A stretch of 64,000 nucleotides of DNA from Lysobacterales bacterium (GTDB taxonomy: Bacteria > Pseudomonadota > Gammaproteobacteria > Xanthomonadales > Wenzhouxiangellaceae): positions 36,288 to 100,287 of the forward strand of contig PBLG01000052.1 of assembly GCA_002722315.1 (NCBI GenBank), in the 5' to 3' direction. The notes under the pieces were generated by a model that searched no databases, was not told the origin of the DNA, and was given only the letters and a program-made list of their open reading frames with translations. The position numbers and the translations under genes were made by a program. How positions within the stretch are numbered: the stretch's first letter is position 1; each line of letters begins with the position of its first letter. Shown in pieces: positions 30,802 to 41,435 of this stretch.

Positions 30802-30898
30802 TCGCTTGCAAGGCAAGCGCCCACACCCGTAGTCGATCGTGGAGACGACCGCGAGCACGTAAATGCGCTACACGTGTGGGAGCCGGCCTTGCCGGCGA
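30802..30898. repeat. Inverted pair of REP elements (BIME-like)
   Basis: tcgcttgcaaggcaagcgcccacac (30802-30826) is the inverted counterpart of gtgtgggagccggccttgccggcga (30874-30898). Confidence 0.7.
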
Positions 30899-30977
30899 AG
30901 GATTCATGTCCGACCTCCGACCTCCAAAGCCGCCTTCCCGGAAACCCGAAACCGGAAACCCGACCCCGGCGATTTTT

Positions 30978-32966
30978 CTACCCGATCAGGATGCCGCGCC
31001 GCTTGAGGTAGGCCAGCAATTCCTCGACGCACTCGTCGACGCTCAGTTTCGAGGTGTCGACGGTGATTTCGGCGTCTTCAGGCGCTTCGTAGGGCGAGTC
31101 GATCCCGGTGAAGTTGCGGATGACGCCGGCGCGGGCCTTGGCGTAAAGCCCCTTCGGATCGCGGGTCTCGCAAACATCCAGCGGTGCGTCTACGTGGATC
31201 TCGACGAACTCGCCGTCCTCCATCAGCTCACGGACCATCGCCCGGTCGGCACGGAACGGCGAGATGAACGCGGTCAGCACCACCAGCCCGGCGTCGGCCA
31301 TCAGGCGCGCGACCTCGCCGATGCGCCGGATGTTCTCGACCCGGTCGTCGTCGCTGAACCCGAGATCGCGGTTCAACCCGTGGCGTACGTTGTCGCCATC
31401 GAGCAGGTAACTGTGATGCCCGCGCTGGAACAACGCCTTTTCAAGCGCGTTGGCCACCGTGGACTTGCCGGCGCCCGAAAGCCCGGTGAACCACAGCACG
31501 GCCGACTTCTGCGCCTTCTGCTGGGCCCGCGCGCGCTTGTTGACGGTTTGAGCGTGCCAGGTGACGTTGCTGGACTTGTCGGTCAGCTGGTCGGTCACCG
31601 GGCGCACGATCATGCCGGCGCCCACCGTCAGGTTGCTGACCCGGTCGACCAGGATGAAGGCGCCGGTGGCCGGGTTGGAGTCGTAGGCGTCGAACGCCAG
31701 AGCGCGGCTGGCGCGGATGCGGCAATAGCCGATCTCGTTGAGGCCCAGCTGATCGGCCGGGTGATGCTCCAGCGTGTTCACGTCGATCCGGTGGTGAATG
31801 GCCTCGGGGGTGGCCGGGACTTCGCTGGAAGCCAGCTTGAGGTTGTATTGACGGCCCGGGAGTAGCGGGCGATCGTTCATCCAGACGACGCGGGCGTCGA
31901 ACAGCTCGGAGACGCGCGGAAGGCGATCGGCGTGCACCAGCACGTCGCCGCGGCTGATATCGATTTCGTCGGCCAGGGTCAGGGTGATGGCCTGGCCTGC
32001 CCGCGCCTGGTCCATGGTCCCGGCATATTCGACTTCGGTACTTTTCACGGCGCCGGTGTTCCCGACCTGGGCGCGGTGCACCGCGCCGGTGTTTCCAATA
32101 ATCTCTGCAACCCTGCTGCGGCGTCCGGACGGCAGAACCACGACCTCGTCGCCGGGCGCTATGCGACCGCTGACCAACGTGCCGCAGAACCCGCGGAAGT
32201 CCGAACGCGTGCGGTTGACGTATTGCACCGGGAAACGCATCGGGCGCTCCAGGTCATGCTCGTGCACCGGGGTGCTTTCGAGCAGGTCGAGCACGGTCGG
32301 GCCGTCGTACCAGTCCATTTCTTCGGCGTCGCGCGTGACGTTGGCGCCGTTGAGCGCACAGACCGGCACGCACTCGAAGTGCGCGATGCCGAGCTGGTTG
32401 GCAAACGCCTCGTAGTCGCCGCGGATACGGTCGAAGACTCCCCGATCGTAGTCCACCGCATCCATCTTGTTGATCGCCACCACGACATGGCGAATGCCCA
32501 GCATGTGCACAAGGTAGCTGTGCCGGCGCGTCTGCACCTGCAGGCCGTGTCGGGCATCGATCAGGACGATGGCAAGATCGGCCGTCGAAGCGCCCGTGAC
32601 CATGTTGCGCGTGTACTGCTCGTGGCCCGGCGTGTCGGCGATGATGAACTTGCGCTTCTCGGTCGTGAAGTAGCGGTAGGCCACGTCGATGGTGATGCCC
32701 TGCTCGCGTTCGGCCTGCAGGCCGTCGACCAGCAGCGCCAGGTCCGGCGTCTCGCCGGTAGTGCCGTACTTGCGCGAGTCCTTGCCGACGGCCGCGAGCT
32801 GGTCCTCGAAGACCTGCTTGGTGTCGAAAAGCAGGCGGCCGATCAGGGTCGATTTGCCGTCGTCCACGGAGCCGCAGGTGATGAAGCGCAGCAGCTCCTT
32901 GTTGCGGTGCTGCTCGAGGTATTCGCCGATGTCGAAATTGCCGGCGTCGAAATCCGCGTGGAACAT
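30978..32966 (-). CDS. cysNC: Bifunctional sulfate adenylyltransferase subunit 1 / adenylylsulfate kinase
   Basis: [36 protein letters not shown] (CysN); [39 protein letters not shown] (CysC). Confidence 0.94.
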   Translation of the reverse strand: MFHADFDAGNFDIGEYLEQHRNKELLRFITCGSVDDGKSTLIGRLLFDTKQVFEDQLAAVGKDSRKYGTTGETPDLALLVDGLQAEREQGITIDVAYRYFTTEKRKFIIADTPGHEQYTRNMVTGASTADLAIVLIDARHGLQVQTRRHSYLVHMLGIRHVVVAINKMDAVDYDRGVFDRIRGDYEAFANQLGIAHFECVPVCALNGANVTRDAEEMDWYDGPTVLDLLESTPVHEHDLERPMRFPVQYVNRTRSDFRGFCGTLVSGRIAPGDEVVVLPSGRRSRVAEIIGNTGAVHRAQVGNTGAVKSTEVEYAGTMDQARAGQAITLTLADEIDISRGDVLVHADRLPRVSELFDARVVWMNDRPLLPGRQYNLKLASSEVPATPEAIHHRIDVNTLEHHPADQLGLNEIGYCRIRASRALAFDAYDSNPATGAFILVDRVSNLTVGAGMIVRPVTDQLTDKSSNVTWHAQTVNKRARAQQKAQKSAVLWFTGLSGAGKSTVANALEKALFQRGHHSYLLDGDNVRHGLNRDLGFSDDDRVENIRRIGEVARLMADAGLVVLTAFISPFRADRAMVRELMEDGEFVEIHVDAPLDVCETRDPKGLYAKARAGVIRNFTGIDSPYEAPEDAEITVDTSKLSVDECVEELLAYLKRRGILIG

Positions 32967-33886
32967 CAGAAGTACCCCTGCTGTTTTTTCTGTTCCATGG
33001 ACGCCGAGGCGTCCTTGTCGATCGCCCTGCCCTGGCGTTCGGAGGAGCGCGCCAGCAGCATCTCGCGGATGATCTCCGGCAGCGTGACGGCATCGGATTC
33101 CACCGCGCCGGTCAGCGGGTAGCAGCCCAGGGTACGGAAGCGGATGCGCTTCATCTCGGGCGTCTCGCCGGGCTCCAGCGGCATGCGATCGTCGTCGACC
33201 ATGATCATGAGGCCGTCGCGCTCGACCACCGGGCGTTCCGCGGCGAGATAAAGCGGGACCACTTCGATTCCTTCCAGGTCGATGTACTGCCACACGTCCA
33301 GCTCGGTCCAGTTCGACAGCGGGAACACCCGGATGCTCTCGCCGGCATGGACCCGGCCGTTGTAGATGTTCCACAGCTCCGGGCGCTGGTTCTTGGGATC
33401 CCAGCGATGCTGTCGGTCACGGAAGGAAAACACGCGCTCCTTGGCCCGCGAGCGTTCTTCGTCGCGCCGGGCGCCGCCGAACGCCGCATCGAAGCCGTGC
33501 TCGCTCAGGGCTTGCTTCAGCGCCTGGGTCTTCATGATGTCGGTGTGCACCGCCGACCCATGGCTGAACGGGTTGACATTCTGCGCCACGCCCTCCTCGT
33601 TGACATGCACGATCAGGTCGAGATCCGGATCGGCGGCGATCCTGTCACGGTAGGCATACATGTCCCGGAATTTCCAGGTGGTGTCCACGTGCAGAAGGGG
33701 AAACGGCAGGCGCCCGGGATAAAAGGCCTTTTTCGCCAGGTGCAGCATCACCGCCGAATCCTTGCCCAGCGAGTAGAGCATCACGGGATGCTCGAAAGTC
33801 GCCGCCACCTCGCGGATGATGTGAATGGATTCGGCTTCCAGCGCCTCGAGATGGGTCAGCCGCGTCGCGGCCCGGTCATCGGACAT
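32966..33886 (-). CDS. cysD: Sulfate adenylyltransferase subunit 2
   Basis: [44 protein letters not shown]; start 33886; stop overlaps cysNC start. Confidence 0.94.
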   Translation of the reverse strand: MSDDRAATRLTHLEALEAESIHIIREVAATFEHPVMLYSLGKDSAVMLHLAKKAFYPGRLPFPLLHVDTTWKFRDMYAYRDRIAADPDLDLIVHVNEEGVAQNVNPFSHGSAVHTDIMKTQALKQALSEHGFDAAFGGARRDEERSRAKERVFSFRDRQHRWDPKNQRPELWNIYNGRVHAGESIRVFPLSNWTELDVWQYIDLEGIEVVPLYLAAERPVVERDGLMIMVDDDRMPLEPGETPEMKRIRFRTLGCYPLTGAVESDAVTLPEIIREMLLARSSERQGRAIDKDASASMEQKKQQGYF

Positions 33887-34778
33887 TTTCGTTGTTCCTG
33901 TTCGGATTCCGCCGATCCAGGTAGTCGGCGAATGCCGTGCCCAGTTCGGGATGCTTGAGTGCGTATTCGACAGTGGCCTCCAGGTAGCCCAGCTTGTTGC
34001 CGCAGTCGTAGTGCTTGCCGGTGAACTCCCAGGCATCCACCCCCTGCTCGTCGAGCAGCGCGGCGATTGCGTCGGTCAGCTGGATCTCGCCCCTGCGATC
34101 CGGAGCGGTCGTTTCCAGCAACTCGAAGATCCTCGGGGTGAGCAGGTAGCGACCGACGACGGCGAGGTTGGACGGCGCATCGGCCGGATCCGGCTTCTCG
34201 ACGATTGCGCGGATAGGGGCCAGCGGACCCGCCTCGTCGCCGATATCGACCACGCCGTAGCGATCGGTATGTTCCTTCGGCACGCGCTCGACGCTGATCA
34301 CCGAACGGCCGGTGGCCGAAAACCGCTCGGCCAGCTGGCGCATCACCGGCTTGTCGCCGCCGTCGATCAGGTCGTCGGCCAGGATCACGCCGAACGGCTT
34401 CTCGCCAACCAGCGAGCGCGCGCACAGAACCGCGTGGCCGAGCCCCAGGGCCTCGCGCTGGCGCACGTAGACACAGTTGATGCCTTCGGGCAGAACGCCG
34501 CGTACCATATCCAGCAATTCCTGCTTGCCGCGGGCGGCCAACTCGGTTTCAAGCTCGTAGGCCATGTCGAAGTGATCCTCGATGGCTCGCTTGGTGCGCC
34601 CGGTGACGAACACCAGGTTGCGCGCACCGGCGTCGATCGCTTCTTCGACCGCGTACTGGATCAGCGGCTTGTCGACCACGGGCAGCATTTCCTTCGGGCT
34701 GGCCTTGGTGGCCGGAAGAAAGCGCGTGCCGAGACCGGCTACGGGGAAGACCACCGTATCGATGACCGAGGCATTCAT
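33876..34778 (-). CDS. galU: UTP--glucose-1-phosphate uridylyltransferase
   Basis: [43 protein letters not shown]; start 34778; overlaps cysD by 11 bp. Confidence 0.94.
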   Translation of the reverse strand: MNASVIDTVVFPVAGLGTRFLPATKASPKEMLPVVDKPLIQYAVEEAIDAGARNLVFVTGRTKRAIEDHFDMAYELETELAARGKQELLDMVRGVLPEGINCVYVRQREALGLGHAVLCARSLVGEKPFGVILADDLIDGGDKPVMRQLAERFSATGRSVISVERVPKEHTDRYGVVDIGDEAGPLAPIRAIVEKPDPADAPSNLAVVGRYLLTPRIFELLETTAPDRRGEIQLTDAIAALLDEQGVDAWEFTGKHYDCGNKLGYLEATVEYALKHPELGTAFADYLDRRNPNRNNENVR

Positions 34779-34911
34779 GGATTGACCTTGATTTTCGTGA
34801 CGCAAGACCGCTCATTTTACTATCATGAGGGCGGGCCTGCCCTGCCATGTACTCCAACAGCGGCTCCGATTGTCCGCGCAGCCGTCACTCACTCCGGAAA
34901 AGGCGTCCGCC

Positions 34912-35232
34912 ATGCTTCGAATCCTCATCATTTCCATCCTGGCCCTGGCGTTGCCGGGGGGTTGTTCGTGGGTCAAGGTCTCGCCCGAGGCGAAATCCGT
35001 CGAGACCGTGGAGGCGGCCGAGGTCGAAGACTGCCGCAAGCTTGGCCAATCGCGCGTCAGCGTCCGCGATCGCGTGGCGGCCATACAGCGCAGTCCCGGC
35101 AAGGTGCAGGAAGAACTGGAGCGCCTGGCCCGCAACGAGGCCGCCAGGCTGGGTGGCAACCGGATCGTGGCGGTGGCGCCCGTGAGCGGCGGTGCCCGGA
35201 CCTACGCCGTCTACGACTGCCGGCCGGACTGA
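34912..35232 (+). CDS. DUF4156-like lipoprotein
   Basis: Lipobox LALPGGC; EVEDCRKLG...NEAARLGGNRIVAV. Confidence 0.75.
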   Translation: MLRILIISILALALPGGCSWVKVSPEAKSVETVEAAEVEDCRKLGQSRVSVRDRVAAIQRSPGKVQEELERLARNEAARLGGNRIVAVAPVSGGARTYAVYDCRPD

Positions 35233-35233
35233 C

Positions 35234-36157
35234 ATGGCGCTGCTGATCGCGACCCCCGACCGCGATGCGGCCGACCTGGCACGGCATATCCGCCAGCGCG
35301 ACCCGGAAATCGACCTGCGACTCTGGCCGGAACTCGGCGACCCGTCGGAAATCACCTTCGTGCTGGCCTGGAGGCCCCCGGACGGGCTTTTCAGGCTATT
35401 GCCGAACCTGGCGGCCGTATCCTCGCTCGGGGCCGGGGTGGATGCGCTGATCGACGACGAGTCGATCCCGGCCGGCGTCGAGATCGGCCGGCTGGCCGGC
35501 CCGCGACTGGCCGCCGACATGGCCGCCTACGTCGTTGCCGTCGTCGTGTCCCACTGGAAACGACTGCCCGGGTTCATCGAAGACCAGAAAAGGCAACGCT
35601 GGAACCCGCGAGCGCCCGGGTCACCGCCAACGGTCGGTTTGCTGGGCACCGGGCAAATGGGGCAACGCAGCGCCGCGGCCTTCGCCGAACTCGGCTTTCC
35701 GGTGCACGGCCACAGTCGGTCGGGCCGTGGACCCGAAGGCGTCGAAATGCATTCCGGAAACGACGGCCTGGCCGAAATCGCCGGAGTATCGGACTACCTG
35801 GTGAACCTGCTGCCGCTGACTCGCCGTACACGCCGGATCCTCGACCGGTCGCTGTTTTCGTGCATGAAGAACGGCAGCACGCTGATCAACGTCGGACGCG
35901 GGGAGCACCTGGTCGAGGCCGATCTGCTGGAGGCACTGGAAACCGGGCGGCCGGCGTGCGCGGTGCTCGACGTGTTCCGCACCGAGCCGCTGCCGCCCAA
36001 CCACCCGTTCTGGCGACATCCGCGAATTCTCGTCACACCGCACTGCGCCAGCATCACGCGGACCGAGGAGGCCGCGGAACTTGCCCTCGAAAGCTATCGC
36101 CGGGTGATGGCAGGGAAATTGCCGCTGGGCCGCGTGGACCGGGAAAGGGGATACTGA
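35234..36157 (+). CDS. Glyoxylate/hydroxypyruvate reductase A-like 2-hydroxyacid dehydrogenase
   Basis: AAVSSLGAGVDALID, VGLLGTGQMGQRSAAAFAELGFPVHGHSRS, INVGRGEHLVEADLLEAL, TPHCASITR. Confidence 0.85.
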   Translation: MALLIATPDRDAADLARHIRQRDPEIDLRLWPELGDPSEITFVLAWRPPDGLFRLLPNLAAVSSLGAGVDALIDDESIPAGVEIGRLAGPRLAADMAAYVVAVVVSHWKRLPGFIEDQKRQRWNPRAPGSPPTVGLLGTGQMGQRSAAAFAELGFPVHGHSRSGRGPEGVEMHSGNDGLAEIAGVSDYLVNLLPLTRRTRRILDRSLFSCMKNGSTLINVGRGEHLVEADLLEALETGRPACAVLDVFRTEPLPPNHPFWRHPRILVTPHCASITRTEEAAELALESYRRVMAGKLPLGRVDRERGY

Positions 36158-36195
36158 ACTGCGTTACCGCCATTGAGGCAAGAGCGGCGAAAGGC

Positions 36196-36216
36196 AAAAG
36201 CCGACTGGCTTTTCCT
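36196..36216 (+). terminator. Candidate terminator
   Basis: aaaagcc-gact-ggctttt. Confidence 0.45.
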
Positions 36217-36267
36217 TTGCGGCTTAGCGCCTTTGCGAGAGCTGGTTTGGTCTTTTTGCCCTGTAAA

Positions 36268-36294
36268 ATCCCTCCCACGATGGAGGGGGGATTC
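36268..36294 (-). terminator. Candidate terminator for the 36306-37115 gene
   Basis: aatccctccc-acga-tggaggggggatt; minus strand reads AATCCCCCCTCCATCGTGGGAGGGATTTTA. Confidence 0.4.
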
Positions 36295-36305
36295 AGATCA
36301 GGGGC

Positions 36306-37115
36306 TTAGCGCTTGACGAACTTCAGCGTCATGCGATCGCTCTCGCCGATGGCCATGCTCGCCTCGCGCTCGTCTTCCGGCACGTTCCTCATTGACGGCG
36401 GCAGGCTCCAGACGCCCTCGGGATGATCGGCGGTGTCGGCCGGGTTGGCGTTGATTTCCGAGGCTTCGACCAGGCGGAATCCGTTGGCCTCGGCCTTGGC
36501 GACGATCCAGCTCTGCTTGACGTAACCGGTGTATTCCTCACCGTCGGCGCTTTCCGGCAGGCGATGCTGGACGATGCCCAGGACACCGCCGCGCTCGAGC
36601 ACGTCGCTGGCCGCCTGCAGCACCGAATCGAACACGCCCGATCGCTTCCAGCCGTGGGCGCTGCGGAAACTGACCACCATGTCGGCCGAACCCGGCTCGC
36701 CCAGTTCCGTCTTGCGCGGCGGGTCGAATTCGACGATCTCGACGTCGCCAAATCGCTCCGCATCCGAAATCCGGTCGGCCCAGGCCGCATAGATGTCGCG
36801 GTAGAAGTCAGGCAGTTCCTCGCTTTCCAGGTCGACGTGAGCGCCGATGTACTGGCCTTCGTCCTTGAGGTACGGCGCCAGTATCTCGGTGTACCAGCCG
36901 CCGCCCGGCGCGAGTTCGACCACGGTCATGTCGGGCGCTATGCCGAAGAAGGCCAGCGTCTCAGAGGGGTGACGGTACTGGTCGCGGGCCTTCTCATCGG
37001 CCGGGCGGGCCGGATCGTCGATGACCGACTTCAGCTTCTCGTCGGCTCCGGCAGGAAGCGCAAGCGCGAAACCCAGCAGGGCGGCGGTCGTGAGCGTAGC
37101 GAACTTCAGACTCAT
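36306..37115 (-). CDS. Secreted methyltransferase-like protein
   Basis: Signal peptide TTAALLGFALALPAGA; MTVVELAPGGGWYTEILAPYL. Confidence 0.78.
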   Translation of the reverse strand: MSLKFATLTTAALLGFALALPAGADEKLKSVIDDPARPADEKARDQYRHPSETLAFFGIAPDMTVVELAPGGGWYTEILAPYLKDEGQYIGAHVDLESEELPDFYRDIYAAWADRISDAERFGDVEIVEFDPPRKTELGEPGSADMVVSFRSAHGWKRSGVFDSVLQAASDVLERGGVLGIVQHRLPESADGEEYTGYVKQSWIVAKAEANGFRLVEASEINANPADTADHPEGVWSLPPSMRNVPEDEREASMAIGESDRMTLKFVKR

Positions 37116-37117
37116 TG

Positions 37118-37774
37118 CTATTTCTCCAGATTCAGGCACAGGCGATAAAGTCGATGGCCGCTCTCGGCATACTTGCGTTCGAACGGCGTCAAGGGTGAAT
37201 CAACGCTGAAAGATACCACCGGCGGCGTATCGATGCCGCATGTTCCGGCGGCAATACGGAATTCGTCGGCATAGATTCGCCAGTTGGTCCTGAGCTCCAG
37301 CGACCCGCCCAGCGCAAGCAGGTCGGCAAATACCGGGTGGCCGTGCCAGCGGCGGCGGAGTTGGGCCGCCTTGGGCCAGGGATTGGGATACAGCAGGAAA
37401 TGGCGGGCCGGGCGAATGCCGTCGGCGGCCAGCAGCCGCCAGAAATCTTCGGCGCGCGCCCGAACCCGGCGCATGTTGGGCAGCTCCGGCTCGCGGAACC
37501 GTTCGAGACGGGCGGCCGACTGATCGACGCCTAGAACGATGGCGTCCGGGTAGCGTTCGGCAAGCCGGGCGGTCGACCAGCCGGTCCCACAGCCCGAATC
37601 GAGCACGAGCGGAGAACTGCGGTCCCAGCAGGAAATGAATGATGAATACGCCGATCGGCTGGCCGCATGGATCGGCGCGCGCCAGGCACTGTCGCGGTGC
37701 CGCGCGACGACCTCGACCAGGCGCCTGTGAGGGTCGGACTGGTTCGATCGAACGGCTCGGGACGAAGTATTCAG
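37118..37774 (-). CDS. TrmB-like SAM-dependent methyltransferase (start codon uncertain; CTG at 37774 tentatively)
   Basis: VLDSGCGTGWSTARLAERYPDAIVLGVDQSAARL, FLLYPNPWPKAAQLRRRWHGHPVF; no ATG/GTG/TTG in frame between tRNA-Lys and the conserved domain. Confidence 0.65.
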   Translation of the reverse strand: MNTSSRAVRSNQSDPHRRLVEVVARHRDSAWRAPIHAASRSAYSSFISCWDRSSPLVLDSGCGTGWSTARLAERYPDAIVLGVDQSAARLERFREPELPNMRRVRARAEDFWRLLAADGIRPARHFLLYPNPWPKAAQLRRRWHGHPVFADLLALGGSLELRTNWRIYADEFRIAAGTCGIDTPPVVSFSVDSPLTPFERKYAESGHRLYRLCLNLEK

Positions 37775-37779
37775 GGGAT

Positions 37780-37855
37780 TGGTGGGCCGTGAAGGACTCG
37801 AACCTTCAACCAACGGGTTAAAAGCCCGGTGCTCTACCACTTGAGCTAACGGCCC
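37780..37855 (-). tRNA. tRNA-Lys(TTT)
   Basis: GGGCCGTTAGCTCAAGTGGTAGAGCACCGGGCTTTTAACCCG...GGTTCGAGTCCTTCACGGCCCACCA. Confidence 0.96.
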
Positions 37856-37923
37856 CGGTTGTGCGAAGCCGCGTATTATACCCAAATCGGCTGGAGCCGG
37901 TCCGGGATTCGTCGGGGTCAGGC

Positions 37924-38754
37924 CTACTCGGCCGACTTGACCTTTTGCCAGAGCGACTCCTGGGCTTCGAGATCGAGGTCTTCGAAACGCTGTCCGGCTA
38001 CCGAGGCCGCTTTCTCCATCGCCCGGAAACGCGTTTCGAACTTCAGGTTGGTCCGGCGCAGCGCGCCATCGGCGTCGATGTCGAGCTTGCGCGCCAGGTT
38101 GGCGACCGCGAACAGCACGTCGCCCAGTTCGTCTTCCATTCGGTCGCAGTCGGCCGACTCGAGCTCGTCCTCGAGCTCCTGCAGTTCTTCGCGGATCTTG
38201 GCCAGAACCGGCCCGATGGTCGGCCAGTCGAAACCCGCCCTGCCCGCGCGCTTCTGCAGCTTCACGGCGCGCCTGAGCGGCGGCAGCGAGGCCAACACGC
38301 CGTCCAGGTGGCCACTCATGCCGGCCGCCTCGCGCTCGGCAGCCTTGATCTCTTCCCAGTTCGCCGTCTGCGTCTCGGCGTCCATCTTCGGGCGACCGTC
38401 GGGTTTGCGGGTCGCAACCTTGTCCGCTTCCGGGCCGAACACATGGGGGTGCCGCCGGATCAGCTTGTCGGCCACGCCCGCCGCTACATCGTCGAAGGAA
38501 AACGCGCCGATCTCGCGCCCGAGACGCGCGTGAAACACGACCTGGAAAAGCAGATCGCCCAGCTCGTCCTGGAGGTGCTCGAGGTCTCCCCGCTCGATCG
38601 CGTCGGCCACCTCGTGGGCCTCCTCGATGGTATACGGCGCAATCGTCCGAAAGGTCTGCTCCAGGTCCCACGGACAGCCGTTTTCCGGGTCGCGCAACCT
38701 GTCCATGACCTCGAGCAGTCGATCCATGGCGGTGCCGGCGGCGTCTTGAGTCAT
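37924..38754 (-). CDS. mazG: Nucleoside triphosphate pyrophosphohydrolase
   Basis: LLEVMDRLRDPENGCPWDLEQTFRTIAPYTIEEAHEVADAIERGDLEHLQDELGDLLFQVVFHARL. Confidence 0.95.
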   Translation of the reverse strand: MTQDAAGTAMDRLLEVMDRLRDPENGCPWDLEQTFRTIAPYTIEEAHEVADAIERGDLEHLQDELGDLLFQVVFHARLGREIGAFSFDDVAAGVADKLIRRHPHVFGPEADKVATRKPDGRPKMDAETQTANWEEIKAAEREAAGMSGHLDGVLASLPPLRRAVKLQKRAGRAGFDWPTIGPVLAKIREELQELEDELESADCDRMEDELGDVLFAVANLARKLDIDADGALRRTNLKFETRFRAMEKAASVAGQRFEDLDLEAQESLWQKVKSAE

Positions 38755-38838
38755 CGGGAAATCCTTGGTCGTGACCGGGAGATGCACAATGGTAAGCCAG
38801 CGGAGGGCGGGAAATTGCCGGCGTTTGGCGCAATGTCG

Positions 38839-40194
38839 TCAGCTCGGCTTGAGCTCCAGCTCGACCCTGAGACCGCCGAGCGGCGAAGCACTCGCCCTGA
38901 TTTCGCCGTGATAGCTCTCGACGATGCGCTGAACGATCGACAGTCCCAACCCCTGCCCTTCGGCGCGTTCATCTCCCCGGACCCCGCGCTGCAGCATCGC
39001 GCGAAACTGCTCGGCGTCCAGGCCCGGGCCGTCGTCGTCGACCGTCAGCTTCAGGCCGCTGCGCCGGGCCGTGGGCGAATGGGAGTCGGCACTGATCCGG
39101 ACCAGGCTGCGGCCATACTTGGCGGCGTTCTCGAGCAGGTTCCCGAGCACTTCAAGCAGGTCGCGTTCGGCCACGTTGGCGTTGAGAGCCGGGGCTACGC
39201 GGGCCTCGAAACGCACGTCCGGATAAAGCTTCCTGAGCGTCCGTGTGACCCGCTCCACCGGGCCGGCCACGGCCAGCGGGGGCAGCATCGTTCGCCGGCC
39301 CGAGCGAGCGGCCCGGTCCAGTTCGACGCGTATCCGGGCCTGCATCTGTCCGATTGCCTCGGCAAGCTCCTCGGCGCCCGGCGGCTTCCCGGCATCGAGC
39401 TGGGAGTTGATCACGGCCAGCGGCGTCTTGAGCGAATGCGCCAGATCGCCGAGCGCTCGGTGGTATTGCTCGACGTTGGCGCGCTCGGTCTTCAGCAGCG
39501 CGTTCAGGTTGTCGGTCAGCGGCGCGAGTTCGCGCGGGTAACGCCCAGAAAGCTGGTCGCGATGACCCGACTCGATCTCCCTGACTTCCGCGGCCACTCG
39601 CCGAAGAATCTGCAGCGGCTGAAAAAGCAGGACGAGCTGGGCGATCAGCAGTACCAGCGCGGCCAGCCCGAGCCAGCGCCACAGGTCGCCGCGAAACGAC
39701 GCCAGGGACTGCTCGATTCTTGCCGGATCTTCGGCCGCCCAGACCGAAAGATCGACGATTTCTCCGTTCGCCGTCTCCCAGCCCAGTCCGATGCGGTAGA
39801 CGTACCAGGGCAACTCGACCGAAGGCGTTTCGAAGCGCTCGCCGCCGCGCGGCACGACGCGTCGGGACACGGGGATCTCGACGCCGATGCTGGACGGGGA
39901 AAACCACGCCTCGTCGCCCGAGAACACGCCCGCGTAGAGTCCGGACTGAGGTTGCGTCAGCCGTGAGTCCGCAGGCGCGCCTTCCCAGGCAAGACGGCCC
40001 GCCGAATCGACCTCGAGCCCGGCCAGCACGGCAAAGACGGCGGCTTCCAGCCGCTCTCGCAGCGCCGTCTGCTCGGCGGCACGGTAAGCACGGTCGACCG
40101 AAAGCCCGATCAGGATCATCGCCAGGAGCACGACCAGCAGCGCCGACAGCGACAGGCGAATCAGCAGCGAGGGTGATTTACGGGCGGTCAGCAT
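38839..40194 (-). CDS. Sensor histidine kinase (PhoQ-like)
   Basis: Two TM segments; H-box LGDLAHSLKTPLAVI; NLLENAAKYG, DDGPGLD, GLGLSIVQRIVE. Confidence 0.9.
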   Translation of the reverse strand: MLTARKSPSLLIRLSLSALLVVLLAMILIGLSVDRAYRAAEQTALRERLEAAVFAVLAGLEVDSAGRLAWEGAPADSRLTQPQSGLYAGVFSGDEAWFSPSSIGVEIPVSRRVVPRGGERFETPSVELPWYVYRIGLGWETANGEIVDLSVWAAEDPARIEQSLASFRGDLWRWLGLAALVLLIAQLVLLFQPLQILRRVAAEVREIESGHRDQLSGRYPRELAPLTDNLNALLKTERANVEQYHRALGDLAHSLKTPLAVINSQLDAGKPPGAEELAEAIGQMQARIRVELDRAARSGRRTMLPPLAVAGPVERVTRTLRKLYPDVRFEARVAPALNANVAERDLLEVLGNLLENAAKYGRSLVRISADSHSPTARRSGLKLTVDDDGPGLDAEQFRAMLQRGVRGDERAEGQGLGLSIVQRIVESYHGEIRASASPLGGLRVELELKPS

Positions 40195-40304
40195 CGATCA
40201 ATCGTAACTGGAAGCCCCGAGCTCCGTGAGCCCGGCGCCCCGCCCCGGGGCTTGGGACTCTGCGCAGGAGGGCGTCTCCGGATGCGGATCAGAATCAAAA
40301 GGCT

Positions 40305-40324
40305 TCGCGGCCTGGAGACCGCTC

Positions 40325-40329
<5 letters not shown>
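40305..40329 (-). repeat. REP element
   Basis: tcgcggcctggagaccgctcctacg; minus strand CGTAGGAGCGGTCTCCAGGCCGCGA, identical to 50324-50348. Confidence 0.75.
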
Positions 40330-41002
<673 letters not shown>

Positions 41003-41005
41003 CGA

Positions 41006-41269
41006 TCAGTCCCGGGCCGGCACGGTAATGGTTCTGACCACGCCGTCGCGCGTCAATATGCGGATGACGTAGAACTTCTGTCCGTTTCGTTCCACCACGC
41101 GCGCCGAAACCACCTTGGCATCGTGCTGGCGTGCGACGCGCTCGGCAACCTCGCGCAGGCTGTCGGCGAATGCTGCGGTCGGCGGAAGGGAAAATGCCAG
41201 CACCAGGCCAAGCAATGTTGCCCGAGCCAGCGTTGCCAGTTTTTGCCGAATGGTGGTTTTTCTCTTCAC
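41006..41269 (-). CDS. Small exported PepSY-like protein
   Basis: Signal peptide; VAERVARQHDAKVVSARVVERNGQKFYVIRILTRDGVVRTITV. Confidence 0.65.
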   Translation of the reverse strand: MKRKTTIRQKLATLARATLLGLVLAFSLPPTAAFADSLREVAERVARQHDAKVVSARVVERNGQKFYVIRILTRDGVVRTITVPARD

Positions 41270-41367
41270 GGCACCGATTCTACCCGCGTCGGCTTAATAG
41301 GTGCTGAACCGAAACCGGGCGCCGGAGTGTCCGGTGGATGCTCAGGGCCCGCATGAGGCAAGCATCA

Positions 41368-41399
41368 AAAAAAAAAAGGCCGCCCCGGGGGCGGCCTTT
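41368..41399 (-). terminator. Rho-independent terminator of the 41436-43397 gene
   Basis: Minus strand aaaggccgcccccggggcggcc followed by a long T run. Confidence 0.88.
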
Positions 41400-41435
41400 C
41401 GTGCTTTCAGTCAGTGACCGAAATCAGGCTATGGC

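Noticed and set aside
37775-38833. N-terminal extension of the TrmB-like ORF into tRNA-Lys and mazG
   Set aside because: The extension includes PLAQVVEHRAFNPLVEGSSPSRPT, the translation of a tRNA gene, and an off-frame reading of mazG. Only 37118-37774 is plausible coding.
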